A stretch of 24,659 nt of DNA from an uncultured Oscillospiraceae bacterium. Lineage in GTDB: Bacteria > Bacillota > Clostridia > Oscillospirales > Oscillospiraceae. The first letter of the stretch is position 1. Each line of letters opens with the position of its first letter. The stretch lies in the NCBI GenBank assembly GCA_900756575.1, contig CAAEKQ010000058.1, forward strand, positions 1 to 24,659. Direction: 5' to 3'. Below are positions 14,497 through 21,962 of this stretch, piece after piece. A program made the translations under genes and the position numbers. The notes beneath the pieces were generated by a model. It saw only the letters and a program-made list of their open reading frames with translations, was not told the DNA's origin and made no database searches.

Positions 14497-14982
14497 ATGA
14501 ATTTCAGTGTGGACAAAACCCTGACCTTTTCTCAGGCGGTTGAATTGATGTTCGAAAAGCTGGGCCATTCCAAAATCATGGCTCTGGCCAGCTCGGTGGA
14601 GGACTATGTGATGGTGCGGAACGTCAGCTGCCTGTTTTACGACCAGAAAATCTGGTTCAAAACCGACAAGAACTTCCGCAAGACCCAGCAGCTTTTCCAG
14701 AATCCCCACGTGGCCCTGTGCTGGAGCGGCGTGCAGGTGGAGGGCATTGCCGAGAACAAGGGCCTGGTGGTAGACGAGCCCGGGCGGAAGTTTGAGGCCC
14801 TCTACAAGGAATACCTCTGGGGCAGCTACAATAAATATTCCCACGAGGATACCGAAATCATCATTGAGGTTACGCCGAAATATGTGGAAATCTGGGACAC
14901 CAGCGAGGACAACTACGCCTATCAGATTTTCATCGACTTTGAAACCCAGTCGGTCACCGTAAAGCCTTACGATCAGACCTGA
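14497..14982 (+). CDS. FMN-binding split-barrel (pyridoxamine 5'-phosphate oxidase-like) protein, 161 aa
   Basis: The protein starts with a helix and then a split-barrel pattern: HSKIMALASSVEDYVMVRNVSCLFYDQKIWFKTDKN is the usual first strand set (residues 24-58), followed by LFQNPHVALCWSGVQVEGIAE. Members of this superfamily bind FMN or, in some cases, F420 or haem; true PNPOx residues for PLP synthesis are not evident, so the reaction is unknown. GGAGGAAATACG gives a good start at 14497. Co-transcription with ribU behind an FMN riboswitch links it to flavin status. A strong hairpin follows. Confidence 0.8.
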   Translation: MNFSVDKTLTFSQAVELMFEKLGHSKIMALASSVEDYVMVRNVSCLFYDQKIWFKTDKNFRKTQQLFQNPHVALCWSGVQVEGIAENKGLVVDEPGRKFEALYKEYLWGSYNKYSHEDTEIIIEVTPKYVEIWDTSEDNYAYQIFIDFETQSVTVKPYDQT

Positions 14983-14992
14983 TGGAATAGAG

Positions 14993-15026
14993 AATGCGGG
15001 GCAGGAAATACATCCTGTCCCGCATT
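14993..15026 (+). terminator. Shared terminator between the ribU and mogA operons
   Basis: AATGCGGGGCAGGA (14993-15006) pairs with TCCTGTCCCGCATT (15013-15026), 14 bp with one G-T and a 6-base loop. ATTTTAC follows on the plus strand. It lies between convergent genes and can serve both. Confidence 0.8.
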
Positions 15027-15037
15027 ATTTTACGCGC

Positions 15038-15556
15038 TTATTCGTGGTGATGATGATGGTGATGCTCCTCGCCGCAGTTGGCCGTTTCACCCCGTAGAAT
15101 TTCAATGCCGTGGTGAATGGGCTTTAATACCGCAGAAAGATTCTCGGTGGAGGCCTTCCGGCTGCCGGGGAGATTCACAATCAGAGTCTCGCCCCGGATG
15201 CCCGCCGCCTCCCGGCTCAGGCAGGCCTTATCCGTAATGGTCATGCTGAATGCCCGCATGGCCTCGGGAATGCCCCGGGTCTCCCGCTCGATCACCGACA
15301 GAGTTGCCTCGGGGGTGATATCTCTGGGGGAAAAGCCCGTGCCGCCGGTGGTCAGCGCCAAACACACCTTCCGCTCATCGCTGCAATGGCGCAGCTCCTG
15401 AGCAATCTGATCGAATTCGTCGGGGATGATCTTGGTGTAAATCACCTGATAGCCCGCCTCTTTCAGCATCTCCACCAGAGCCGGGCCGCTGGTATCTACC
15501 CGCTCACCCCGGCTGCCCTTATCGCTGACCGTAATCACCGCTGCCGTCCATTCCAT
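15038..15556 (-). CDS. mogA: Molybdopterin adenylyltransferase (MogA/MoaB type), 172 aa, with natural poly-His tail
   Basis: Adenylates molybdopterin before metal insertion by MoeA. The MoCF-fold signatures are present: AAVITVSDKGSRGERVDTSGP (residues 5-25, in one run with the start), LTTGGTGFSPRDIT (68-81) and, near the C-terminus, IVNLPGSRKAS. The start at 15556 follows GAGGAG and overlaps the end of moaC by 22 bases. The last ten residues are EEHHHHHHHE, a run of seven histidines encoded by mixed CAT and CAC codons, so it is not a simple slipped repeat; it may bind metal. Last gene of the cofactor operon. Confidence 0.9.
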   Translation of the reverse strand: MEWTAAVITVSDKGSRGERVDTSGPALVEMLKEAGYQVIYTKIIPDEFDQIAQELRHCSDERKVCLALTTGGTGFSPRDITPEATLSVIERETRGIPEAMRAFSMTITDKACLSREAAGIRGETLIVNLPGSRKASTENLSAVLKPIHHGIEILRGETANCGEEHHHHHHHE

Positions 15557-16038
15557 TCTACCTGCTCCTCTCTGATAAAATCCCCGGATTTTCCGCCGGT
15601 TTTCCGCAGCAGACGAATATTGTCGATGACCATATCCTTCTGCACCGCCTTACACATATCATACACCGTCAGCGCCGCCACGGATACAGCGGTCAACGCC
15701 TCCATCTCCACACCGGTGGCGCCGGTGCAGGTGGTGGTAGCCGTAATTTCCACGGCGCAGTCCTCGTCATTGAGCCGGAAGTCGATGTCCACGCCGGAGA
15801 TCATAATCGGGTGGCACATGGGAATGATATGGGGCGTGTTTTTTGCACCCATGATCCCGCCGATCTGCGCCGTACCCAGCACGTCGCCCTTTTTCATGCC
15901 GCCGGTGCGGATAAGCTCCAGGGTCTCCCGATTCACCAGCACCCGCCCCGCTGCAATGGCAGTGCGGTGGGTCTCTTTTTTGTCGCTGACGTTCACCATC
16001 CGTGCTCTGCCGGATTCATTAAAATGAGAAAAGTCCAT
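15535..16038 (-). CDS. moaC: Cyclic pyranopterin monophosphate synthase MoaC, 167 aa
   Basis: Second enzyme of molybdopterin synthesis: rearranges the MoaA product (3',8-cyclo-7,8-dihydro-GTP) to cyclic pyranopterin monophosphate. Family motifs are intact: RTAIAAGRV (25-33), HIIPMCHPI (70-78), GVEMEALTAVS (109-119) and YDMCKAVQK (126-134), where Asp127 and Lys130 match the known catalytic pair. Full usual length. The start at 16038 has GGAGG 5 bases upstream, within the end of moaA; an in-frame TTG at 16050 is less likely. Overlaps mogA. Confidence 0.95.
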   Translation of the reverse strand: MDFSHFNESGRARMVNVSDKKETHRTAIAAGRVLVNRETLELIRTGGMKKGDVLGTAQIGGIMGAKNTPHIIPMCHPIMISGVDIDFRLNDEDCAVEITATTTCTGATGVEMEALTAVSVAALTVYDMCKAVQKDMVIDNIRLLRKTGGKSGDFIREEQVEWNGRQR

Positions 16039-16039
16039 G

Positions 16040-16993
16040 TTAGCCTCCAATGGTGTTCATATTTCGTCCCGCCTGACTTCTGTGATGGGCATCCAGCGCC
16101 CCATGCATCTTGGGCTTTGCCAGAATTGCCGAGACCATTGCCTCCCGCAGGGCATCGCCATGGAGCCCGCGCAGGGGAATTTCCTGACTGGAATGCAGGC
16201 AAGGTTTCAGCGCGCCCTCAGATGTCAGCCGCAGCCGGTTGCAGGTTCCGCAGAAATGGCGGCTCAGGGGGCTAATTAAGCCCACCCGTCCGGCGGCTCC
16301 GGGCAGCTGATAGAGCCTTGCCACGCCCCCGTCCTCCGGCAGGGGCCTAAGCTCCGGCATCCGATCCAGCACGGTCTGACCGGGCAAATACGCGCCCTCG
16401 CCGAATTCCGCCCCGGGTCCCATGGGCATAAGCTCGATGAACCGCAGTTCGATGGGATGCGCCCGGGTCATTTCCACAAATTCCGGGATTTCGCCGTCGT
16501 TAAAGCCGCCCATGAGCACCGTGTTGATTTTAATGGGGGTCATGCCCACCTTCCGCGCCGCTTCAATGCCCCGAAGCACCCGCTGAATGTCCCCGCCGCC
16601 GGTGATGCTGCGGTACTTTTCGGGGTTCATAGTGTCCAGGCTCACATTCACGCGCTTGACCCCGGCCCGGTGCAGGGCTTCCGCCTGCTGCTCCAGCAAA
16701 ACTCCGTTGGTGGTAATCACCACCTCCTGAATGCCGGGAATACTCGAGATCCCGGCACATAAGTCCGCGCAGCCCAGCCGCACCAGAGGCTCGCCCCCGG
16801 TGACTCGGACTTTTTTCACGCCCAGCTCCGCCGCCATGGCTACGATCTCTAATATTTCCTCATACCGCAGGATCTCCTGGTGGTTGACCTTGCAAACCCC
16901 GTCGGCGGGCATACAGTAGCGGCACCGGAGATTGCAGCGATCCGTGATGGAAACCCGGAGATAGGTAATTTCCCGGTCAAACTGATCTTTCAT
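16040..16993 (-). CDS. moaA: GTP 3',8-cyclase MoaA (radical SAM), 317 aa
   Basis: First step of molybdenum cofactor synthesis, converting GTP to 3',8-cyclo-7,8-dihydro-GTP. C20-x3-C24-x2-C27 (CNLRCRYC) binds the radical-SAM [4Fe-4S] cluster. C248-x2-C251-x13-C265 (CGTCNRLRLTSEGALKPC) binds the second cluster that holds GTP. VRVTGGEPLVR is the SAM-binding GGEP motif, and the C-terminus ends in the Gly-Gly needed for activity (NTIGG). It lies between the MoeA-like gene and moaC, 1 base from the moaC start. Oxygen-sensitive, in keeping with an anaerobe. Confidence 0.97.
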   Translation of the reverse strand: MKDQFDREITYLRVSITDRCNLRCRYCMPADGVCKVNHQEILRYEEILEIVAMAAELGVKKVRVTGGEPLVRLGCADLCAGISSIPGIQEVVITTNGVLLEQQAEALHRAGVKRVNVSLDTMNPEKYRSITGGGDIQRVLRGIEAARKVGMTPIKINTVLMGGFNDGEIPEFVEMTRAHPIELRFIELMPMGPGAEFGEGAYLPGQTVLDRMPELRPLPEDGGVARLYQLPGAAGRVGLISPLSRHFCGTCNRLRLTSEGALKPCLHSSQEIPLRGLHGDALREAMVSAILAKPKMHGALDAHHRSQAGRNMNTIGG

Positions 16994-16995
16994 AC

Positions 16996-18018
16996 TTAAT
17001 ACCGTCCAAACGTACAGTTGGGCCAGTGGCAGCCGTCACAGCTCTGACAAAAGCCGCCGTCACCCAGCCGAATAAAGTCTTCCTTGGTGAACTTGACCCC
17101 GGTGAAAATCTGGGGCAGCACCACATCCAGGGTGGTAGTGGGGAGCTTTACCGCCGCACCGGGTACGCCCACGATGCAGGTATCCCCCTGATAGGCCACC
17201 AGCAGCATATTGCCGGGCTGAGAGGGCATGCCGTAGGTCACCACCTCCGCGCCCGCCCCGGCAATGGCCGTGGGGGTCAGGTCGTCGGGATCCACGCTCA
17301 TGCCGCCGGTCATAAGAATCAGATCCGCACCGGCATCCATAAACTCCTGCAATGCCGCACTCAGCATGGAAAGATCGTCGTCGCAGATTTTGCAGCCGAT
17401 GACCTCGGAGGGATACTGGCCCACCTTGGCCCGGAGCACCGGCTCAAACTTATCCTGAATTCTGCCGGTGTAGATCTCGCTGCCGGTGATGATAAACGCC
17501 ACCTTTTTCTTCTGATAGGGCAGCAGCTGCATCAACGGCTCCTTCGATTCCTGACACAGACGCTCCGCCTCGATGATCTGGCTTTCCTGGGTGGTCAGGG
17601 GAATGATCCGCATGGAGCAGAGCTTTCCGCCCACCTCCACGGGGTAATGGTCGGGAATGGAGCTGATGGTGATATCTCCAATGGAGTTGATGGCCCGCTG
17701 GAGGGGAACATTCACCCGGAACAGGCCCCGCACCCCGGCCTTCTGCACCATTTTTCCCTCGCTGGGGCCGGAATACACGCCTCCCTCCACCTGACAGAGC
17801 TTGGACAGCCGAAGGGCCGCATCCTCCTCGTGGATCTCCCCGGCGTTTTCCTCCCAGATGAAGATGTGGTTCTTGCCGATATTCTTGAGCTTTTCCACAT
17901 CCTCCTGGGTGATCACCTGGCCCCGATGAAAGGCCGCGCCCTTAAAATGATCGTCAATGGCTGTAATATCATGACAGAGAGTCATCCCCACTGCGTCTTC
18001 CACTTTCACTTTTTTCAT
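16996..18018 (-). CDS. MoeA/MogA-like molybdopterin-binding protein with C-terminal Cys motif, 340 aa
   Basis: The C-terminal half has a MoCF-type molybdopterin-binding fold: VAFIITGSEIYTGRIQD, then ADLILMTGGMSVDPDDLTPTA and VGVPGAAVKLPTTTLD. The N-terminal half (KVEDAVGMTLCHDITAI) resembles MoeA-like proteins that lack the full MoeA domain set. The extreme C-terminus, CQSCDGCHWPNCTFGRY, has Cys324, Cys327, Cys330 and Cys335 with His331, a likely metal or Fe-S site. The start at 18018 follows GGAGG and overlaps the moeA stop by ATGA. Probably in cofactor maturation or in handing cofactor to a specific enzyme; the exact step is unknown. Confidence 0.8.
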   Translation of the reverse strand: MKKVKVEDAVGMTLCHDITAIDDHFKGAAFHRGQVITQEDVEKLKNIGKNHIFIWEENAGEIHEEDAALRLSKLCQVEGGVYSGPSEGKMVQKAGVRGLFRVNVPLQRAINSIGDITISSIPDHYPVEVGGKLCSMRIIPLTTQESQIIEAERLCQESKEPLMQLLPYQKKKVAFIITGSEIYTGRIQDKFEPVLRAKVGQYPSEVIGCKICDDDLSMLSAALQEFMDAGADLILMTGGMSVDPDDLTPTAIAGAGAEVVTYGMPSQPGNMLLVAYQGDTCIVGVPGAAVKLPTTTLDVVLPQIFTGVKFTKEDFIRLGDGGFCQSCDGCHWPNCTFGRY

Positions 18019-19253
18019 AGCGTTCCTCCGTTTATTCCGTCCATCCAAAATCCCTGCAATACCGTTCCCTTGGGCAGCGGGCCGCTTCCGGGGGGTACCA
18101 GTGCCAATACGTTGCAGCCCACCATGGTGTGGAGAATGCCGTTGCCCTGCTCACCGGTGATGTGCATACCGACTACGCCGCCGCTCAGCTCCAGTTTTCC
18201 CCGCAGCAGCCGGGGCTTGGGGCTCTTTTTCGGGAAGTCCTCCAAAAGCGTCACGGGAATCTGCTCCAGCGCCCAATTCCTTCTGCCGCAGAGCTTCCGA
18301 ATGGCAGGCAGCACCGCCGCATAAAATGCCGTCATACTGGAGGCGGGATTGCCGGACAGACAGCACACCAGCGTCTTTCCAATGGTGCCAAAACAGCACT
18401 TTCCCCCGGGCTTCAGCTGCATATTCTGCATGAGCACTGTGCCGCCAGCCGCCTGAAGGGCATCGGGGGTCAGGTCATAATCCCCCACCGACACGCCGCC
18501 GGTGGTGATCATCACATCACAGGCCTCCGCCGCCTGAGAAAATGCCGCGGCAATCTCCTCCGCGGTATCTCCGGGGCAGCCGAAAAACTCGGTGACGCAG
18601 CCGGTATTTTGCAGCACGCCCTGGAAGGTATAGCGGTTGGAGTTGACAATCTTTCCGCCGGTGAGTGCCTCGCCCACGCCGCAGAGCTCACTGCCGGTGG
18701 TAACAATGCCTGCCAGCGGACGGCGATAGACCTTGGGCTCCGCCAGATTCTGCGTGGCCAGGGTTCCCATCAGTGCGCTGTCGATGACCATGCCCTGCTC
18801 CGCCACCACGTCTCCTGCGGTCAAATCCTCACCCCGGAGCACAATGTTGCTGCCGCTGCGATAGGACTTGTGCAGGGTGACGCTGGTTTCCGTAAACTCC
18901 GTGTCCTCAAATTTGCAGACGCAGTCAGCTCCCAGGGGAATGGGCGCACCGGTGAGAATCTTCGCCGCAGTTCCGCGCACCACGCGCTTTTTCCCCACGC
19001 TGCCCGCCGGGATCTCCTCTAAAATCCGCAGGGTAACGGGATGCTCCGGCGTGGCATTCTGACTGTCCTCCCCCCGGAAGGCATAGCCGTCAAAGGGAGA
19101 CCGGTCAAAGGGCGGCACATCGCTTTCAGCCCGCACGGTTTCGCCCAATACCCGGCCCAGAGACGCGGTCAGGGGCACATATTCCATGCTGACCGGCTGA
19201 ACCTGCGCCGCCAGCAGCCGGGCCGCCTCCATAAACTCCAGATTCTTTTGCAT
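18015..19253 (-). CDS. moeA: Molybdopterin molybdotransferase MoeA, 412 aa
   Basis: Inserts molybdate into adenylated molybdopterin. Domain motifs are in order: VPPFDRSPFDGYA (46-58), AKILTGAPIPLGADCV, NIVLRGEDLTAGD, VVTTGSEL-type strand (IVTTGSEL), TTGGVSVGDYD (250-260), SGNPASS (300-306) and a C-terminal barrel ending GTVLQGFW. The start at 19253 (MQKNLEFM) has GGAGGG 6 bases upstream; the longer frame from 19310 would run through a terminator hairpin and is rejected. First gene of the cofactor operon, immediately downstream of a structured leader that probably controls the whole run. Confidence 0.95.
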   Translation of the reverse strand: MQKNLEFMEAARLLAAQVQPVSMEYVPLTASLGRVLGETVRAESDVPPFDRSPFDGYAFRGEDSQNATPEHPVTLRILEEIPAGSVGKKRVVRGTAAKILTGAPIPLGADCVCKFEDTEFTETSVTLHKSYRSGSNIVLRGEDLTAGDVVAEQGMVIDSALMGTLATQNLAEPKVYRRPLAGIVTTGSELCGVGEALTGGKIVNSNRYTFQGVLQNTGCVTEFFGCPGDTAEEIAAAFSQAAEACDVMITTGGVSVGDYDLTPDALQAAGGTVLMQNMQLKPGGKCCFGTIGKTLVCCLSGNPASSMTAFYAAVLPAIRKLCGRRNWALEQIPVTLLEDFPKKSPKPRLLRGKLELSGGVVGMHITGEQGNGILHTMVGCNVLALVPPGSGPLPKGTVLQGFWMDGINGGTL

Positions 19254-19270
19254 GATATTCCCTCCAAACG

Positions 19271-19307
19271 AAAAAGTACAGCTCTGCCAAACAGGACAGA
19301 GCTGTAC
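19271..19307 (-). terminator. Leader terminator (attenuator) in front of moeA
   Basis: On the minus strand GTACAGCTCTG and CAGAGCTGTAC form a perfect 11-bp stem (19297-19307 with 19276-19286), followed by TTTTT (19275-19271). It ends 5 bases before the moeA ribosome binding site with no room for a promoter behind it, so moeA transcription must read through it. Confidence 0.85.
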
Positions 19308-19319
19308 CATTGGATCTGC

Positions 19320-19450
19320 ACAAGCCCTCTCCTTTTCGGCAGCATTGGCTGCATAGGAAGGCTGCTCGGTTTCCCTTACAGCCCTGTGACCGGATAACGG
19401 GTCAGGAGTCGGAATCTTAGTCCATGGACCTTAGACTCCGGCACTCGGAG
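19320..19450 (-). ncRNA. Structured 5' leader of the moeA operon: candidate riboswitch or attenuator of unassigned class
   Basis: The stretch has many nested pairings on the minus strand: a closing CTCCT/AGGAG helix (19404-19408 with 19329-19333), GACC/GGTC, GGCTG/CAGCC and GCAGC/GCTGC arms inside it, and, further 5', a long imperfect hairpin GAGTGCCGGAGTCTAAGG... with its complement. A Moco/Tuco riboswitch would be the obvious expectation before moeA, but I could not match the consensus with confidence. A 35-codon frame through it is not judged coding. Confidence 0.45.
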
Positions 19451-19480
19451 AAGTATTCCGCCAAAGGCGGCTATGATTTT

Positions 19481-19513
19481 CATAGAGGTGCGCCGATTTG
19501 ACGCACCTCTATG
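19481..19513 (-). other. Perfect hairpin between the BKACE gene and the moeA leader
   Basis: CATAGAGGTGCG (19481-19492) and CGCACCTCTATG (19502-19513) make a perfect 12-bp stem with a 9-base loop. There is no T-run on the minus strand, so it may be a 3' stabiliser, a weak terminator for the BKACE transcript, or part of the leader fold. Confidence 0.5.
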
Positions 19514-19529
19514 ATACACGAAATTCAGA

Positions 19530-19636
19530 AAAAACGCAACTGGGAATCTTTTTTCCGCAGATCCCCGCACAGACATACTACAAGTATTTCAAGGGAGAAA
19601 TAACGCAGTTACGGCGCAAAAGATCCGCTGAAAGAC
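19530..19636. repeat. Diverged copy of the palindromic repeat element (copy 2)
   Basis: GTATTTCAAGG (19584-19594) and AAAAGATCCG (19618-19627) recur exactly in copy 1, on the other strand (1401-1411 and 1368-1377), with the same 44-base span between block outer starts. CCGCA and TAACG blocks around them also match. It fills the space between the BKACE stop and the hairpin at 19481-19513. Confidence 0.5.
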
Positions 19637-20539
19637 TTAACCCTCGTCGCGGAGGCAGTTTCTGGTGATCCCCAGAATCTCACGGGCATCGTCGGCGGTA
19701 GCGATCTCACGGCCTGCCAGCTTTGCCAGCTCGACGGCACGCTTCACCAGCATCTCGTTGGTGGCGATGATCTTGTTGCCGTTTTCGTCTTTGCCGTACA
19801 TGATGTTATCCTCCAGGCCAACACGCAGGCCGTCGCAGCCCAGGGCCAGGCCAGCCAGCATCATGGGCATATGGGCCTTGCCGATACCGGAAACGGACCA
19901 GGTTGCACCCTTGGGCAGATGGCCAACCATGAAGGCCAGGTTCTCGGCAGTGCCGGGCATGGAGCCTCCAACGCCCATGATGAACTGCATATGGGGGTTG
20001 CCGGGGATGCCGTGCTTGTTGACATAATACATTGCGGAATCCAGATGGCCGGTGTCGAAAATCTCGAACTCGGGCTTTACGTCCTCCTTGACCACTTCCG
20101 CTGCCAGCTTGTTCAGGAAGCGGGGGCTGTTCTCAAAGATGTAGCTGTTGGACCAGTTGAGGGTGTTGGGGTCGAAGGAGCACATCTCGGGCTTCAGCGC
20201 GGACAGATGCTGGAGGCGCTTGTAGTCCTCGTACTCGCCGCCGGAGGTGGTGAGGTTGATGATGATATCAACGCCCTCCTTCTTGCACAGCTCGCGGGTC
20301 TTCTCCACAGCCTCGGTGAACTTCTGGAGGCTCATGGACTTATAGCCGATCTGCATTCCGCCGTCCACTTCCTTGTCCTCGCGAACATGGATATGGGCAA
20401 TGCTTGCGCCCAGCTTTGCGCAGGCAACAATCTGCTCAGCCAGCTCGTCAGCGGTGTAGGGAACGGTGGGAGCCTTATCCTTCTTGGTACCGGCGCCGCA
20501 GAGGCACACCTGAATCATAATCTTATTGGACTTTGCCAT
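19637..20539 (-). CDS. Beta-keto acid cleavage enzyme (BKACE family, formerly DUF849), 300 aa
   Basis: BKACE enzymes condense a beta-keto acid with acetyl-CoA and split the product to acetoacetate and a new CoA ester, or related variants. The founding member is Kce of lysine fermentation. Zinc-binding HIHVRE (His49, His51) and RVGLED (Arg239, Glu243, Asp244) match the known zinc ligands and catalytic Arg/Asp. The length is normal. The start at 20539 (MAKSNK) is an ATG after AAAGGA; a TTG two codons upstream is less likely. It follows the thiolase by 36 bases in one transcript. No other lysine fermentation genes are near. Next to a transhydroxylase, a triacetate-type substrate from phloroglucinol is a better guess than 3-keto-5-aminohexanoate. 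Confidence 0.9.
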   Translation of the reverse strand: MAKSNKIMIQVCLCGAGTKKDKAPTVPYTADELAEQIVACAKLGASIAHIHVREDKEVDGGMQIGYKSMSLQKFTEAVEKTRELCKKEGVDIIINLTTSGGEYEDYKRLQHLSALKPEMCSFDPNTLNWSNSYIFENSPRFLNKLAAEVVKEDVKPEFEIFDTGHLDSAMYYVNKHGIPGNPHMQFIMGVGGSMPGTAENLAFMVGHLPKGATWSVSGIGKAHMPMMLAGLALGCDGLRVGLEDNIMYGKDENGNKIIATNEMLVKRAVELAKLAGREIATADDAREILGITRNCLRDEG

Positions 20540-20575
20540 AATCAATTACATCCTTTCTCAGAACCGATTGGTTTC

Positions 20576-21829
20576 TCAGTCGCACATCTCGATGACGGTT
20601 GCCTGGCCCATACCGCCTGCAATGCACAGGGTAGCCAAACCGTACTTGAGGCCGCGCTTCTTCATCTCATACATCAGGGTCACCAGGATCCGGCAGCCGG
20701 AGGAGCCCACGGGATGGCCCAGGGCAATGGCGCCGCCGTTGACGTTGATGATGTCCATCTTGTCCTCCCAATGGAGCTGCTTGATGCAGCCCAGGGACTG
20801 TGCGGCAAATGCCTCGTTAAGCTCGATGAGCTGAATGTCGTCAATGGTGAGGCCGGCGTTCTTCAGCGCCTTGGGAACGGCATAAACGGGGCCAAGACCC
20901 ATGGTGCGGGGATCGCAGCCTGCGGTGCCCATACCGATGATCCGGCAGATGGGCTTGAGGCCCAGCTCCTTGGCCTTTTCCTCGGTCATCAGCAGCATGC
21001 AGGATGCGCCGTCGTTCCGTCCGGAGGAGGAAGCCGCGGTCACGGTGCCGGTGAGCTCGGAGCTGTTATAGATCCGGCCCTGGTCGTCGGTGGTGATGTT
21101 GAAGCAGGGCTTGAGCTTGCCCATCTTCTCCATGCTGGTGTCGCGCTTGGGGAATTCGTCGGTGTCAAATACGATGGGGGGCTTTTTTCTGCCCTGGGGG
21201 ACAACCACGGGAACGATCTCGTCCTTAAACTTGCCTGCGTCAATGGCGGCAATGGCCTTCTGCTGGGATGCAAAGGAGAAGGCGTCCTGCTCCTCCCGGG
21301 TGATGCCCAGGGTCTCGGCGATCTTCTCGGCGGTGGCGCCCATGTTATAGCGTCCGAACATCTCCTGGGGCTGAGAACGGAACTGTCCCTCCGTTACGGC
21401 GTCCACAAACTCGGTGTTGCCGGTGCCCACACCCCAGCGGGCATTGCGAACATAAAATACGGCGTTGGACATGGATTCGGTGCCGCCTGCCAGGACGACA
21501 TCGGAAAGTCCGGTCATAATCTGCATCGCACCGTTCTGCACGGCGGTCATGGCAGATGCGCACTGCCGCATCACCGTATGGGCAGAGGCGGATGCGGGAA
21601 TGCCGACCTTCAGGGCTGCCATCCGGGCAATATTGGGCTCATCGGAGGTCTGACGGCACTGACCCATAATAACCTCATCAATCTCGGCAGGATCAATGCC
21701 GGTGCGATCCAGGCAGCCCTTCATGACGGTACAGGCCAGGTCATAGGCGCTGACGGGACGCAGTGCGCCGCCGAACTTACCTACGGCAGTACGGCAGCCG
21801 TCTACAACGACTACATTACGAAGTTCCAT
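20576..21829 (-). CDS. Acetyl-CoA acetyltransferase (thiolase), 417 aa
   Basis: Interconverts acetoacetyl-CoA plus CoA with two acetyl-CoA. The catalytic set is complete: nucleophile Cys90 (MRQCASA), His372 (NGGAIALGHPVG) and acid/base Cys402 (CIAGGMGQA), with the NEAFAAQ and SGRNDGAS motifs. The start at 21829 (MELRNVVVVDG) follows AGAGGAAG; an upstream start at 21880 is unlikely. The position between the transhydroxylase subunits and the BKACE gene suggests a degradative role, cleaving acetoacetyl-CoA made downstream of ring cleavage. Butyrate-type synthesis is the alternative, but its usual partners (hbd, crt, bcd) are absent here. Confidence 0.93.
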   Translation of the reverse strand: MELRNVVVVDGCRTAVGKFGGALRPVSAYDLACTVMKGCLDRTGIDPAEIDEVIMGQCRQTSDEPNIARMAALKVGIPASASAHTVMRQCASAMTAVQNGAMQIMTGLSDVVLAGGTESMSNAVFYVRNARWGVGTGNTEFVDAVTEGQFRSQPQEMFGRYNMGATAEKIAETLGITREEQDAFSFASQQKAIAAIDAGKFKDEIVPVVVPQGRKKPPIVFDTDEFPKRDTSMEKMGKLKPCFNITTDDQGRIYNSSELTGTVTAASSSGRNDGASCMLLMTEEKAKELGLKPICRIIGMGTAGCDPRTMGLGPVYAVPKALKNAGLTIDDIQLIELNEAFAAQSLGCIKQLHWEDKMDIINVNGGAIALGHPVGSSGCRILVTLMYEMKKRGLKYGLATLCIAGGMGQATVIEMCD

Positions 21830-21962
21830 TGGAAATACTTCCTCTCTTAATATAGGTGGTGGTTTGATTGTGCTGGTCAATCCAACCGGCTCCTTCCGCT
21901 GCTTCTCTCCCGTTTCCGGGGGACGACAAGCAGTGCAAGGAGACGCGCCGGATGCCCTTGTC

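Noticed and set aside
13831..14844. 337-codon minus-strand open frame
   Set aside because: Antisense to ribU and the split-barrel gene; His/Gly-rich shadow product.
17026..18324. 432-codon plus-strand open frame
   Set aside because: Antisense to the MoeA-like and moeA genes; no ribosome binding site or recognisable motif.
19320..19450. Cobalamin, TPP, SAM or T-box leader before moeA
   Set aside because: None of their conserved core sequences could be found; only short chance matches such as AAGGGAAAC.
19376..19576. 66-codon minus-strand frame (with a 35-codon inner start) in the moeA leader, possibly a leader peptide
   Set aside because: It runs through several stable hairpins, has a poor ribosome binding site and no run of regulatory codons; the pairing pattern explains the sequence better.
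19871..21850. 659-codon plus-strand open frame
   Set aside because: It lies antisense to the BKACE and thiolase genes, both of which have intact active-site motifs; its product is low-complexity Gly/His/Leu-rich and it has no ribosome binding site.
21835..21880. Possible promoter for the thiolase gene (TTGACC and TATATT)
   Set aside because: The spacer is 20 bases, too long for a normal SigA promoter; the gene may simply be read through from the transhydroxylase genes.
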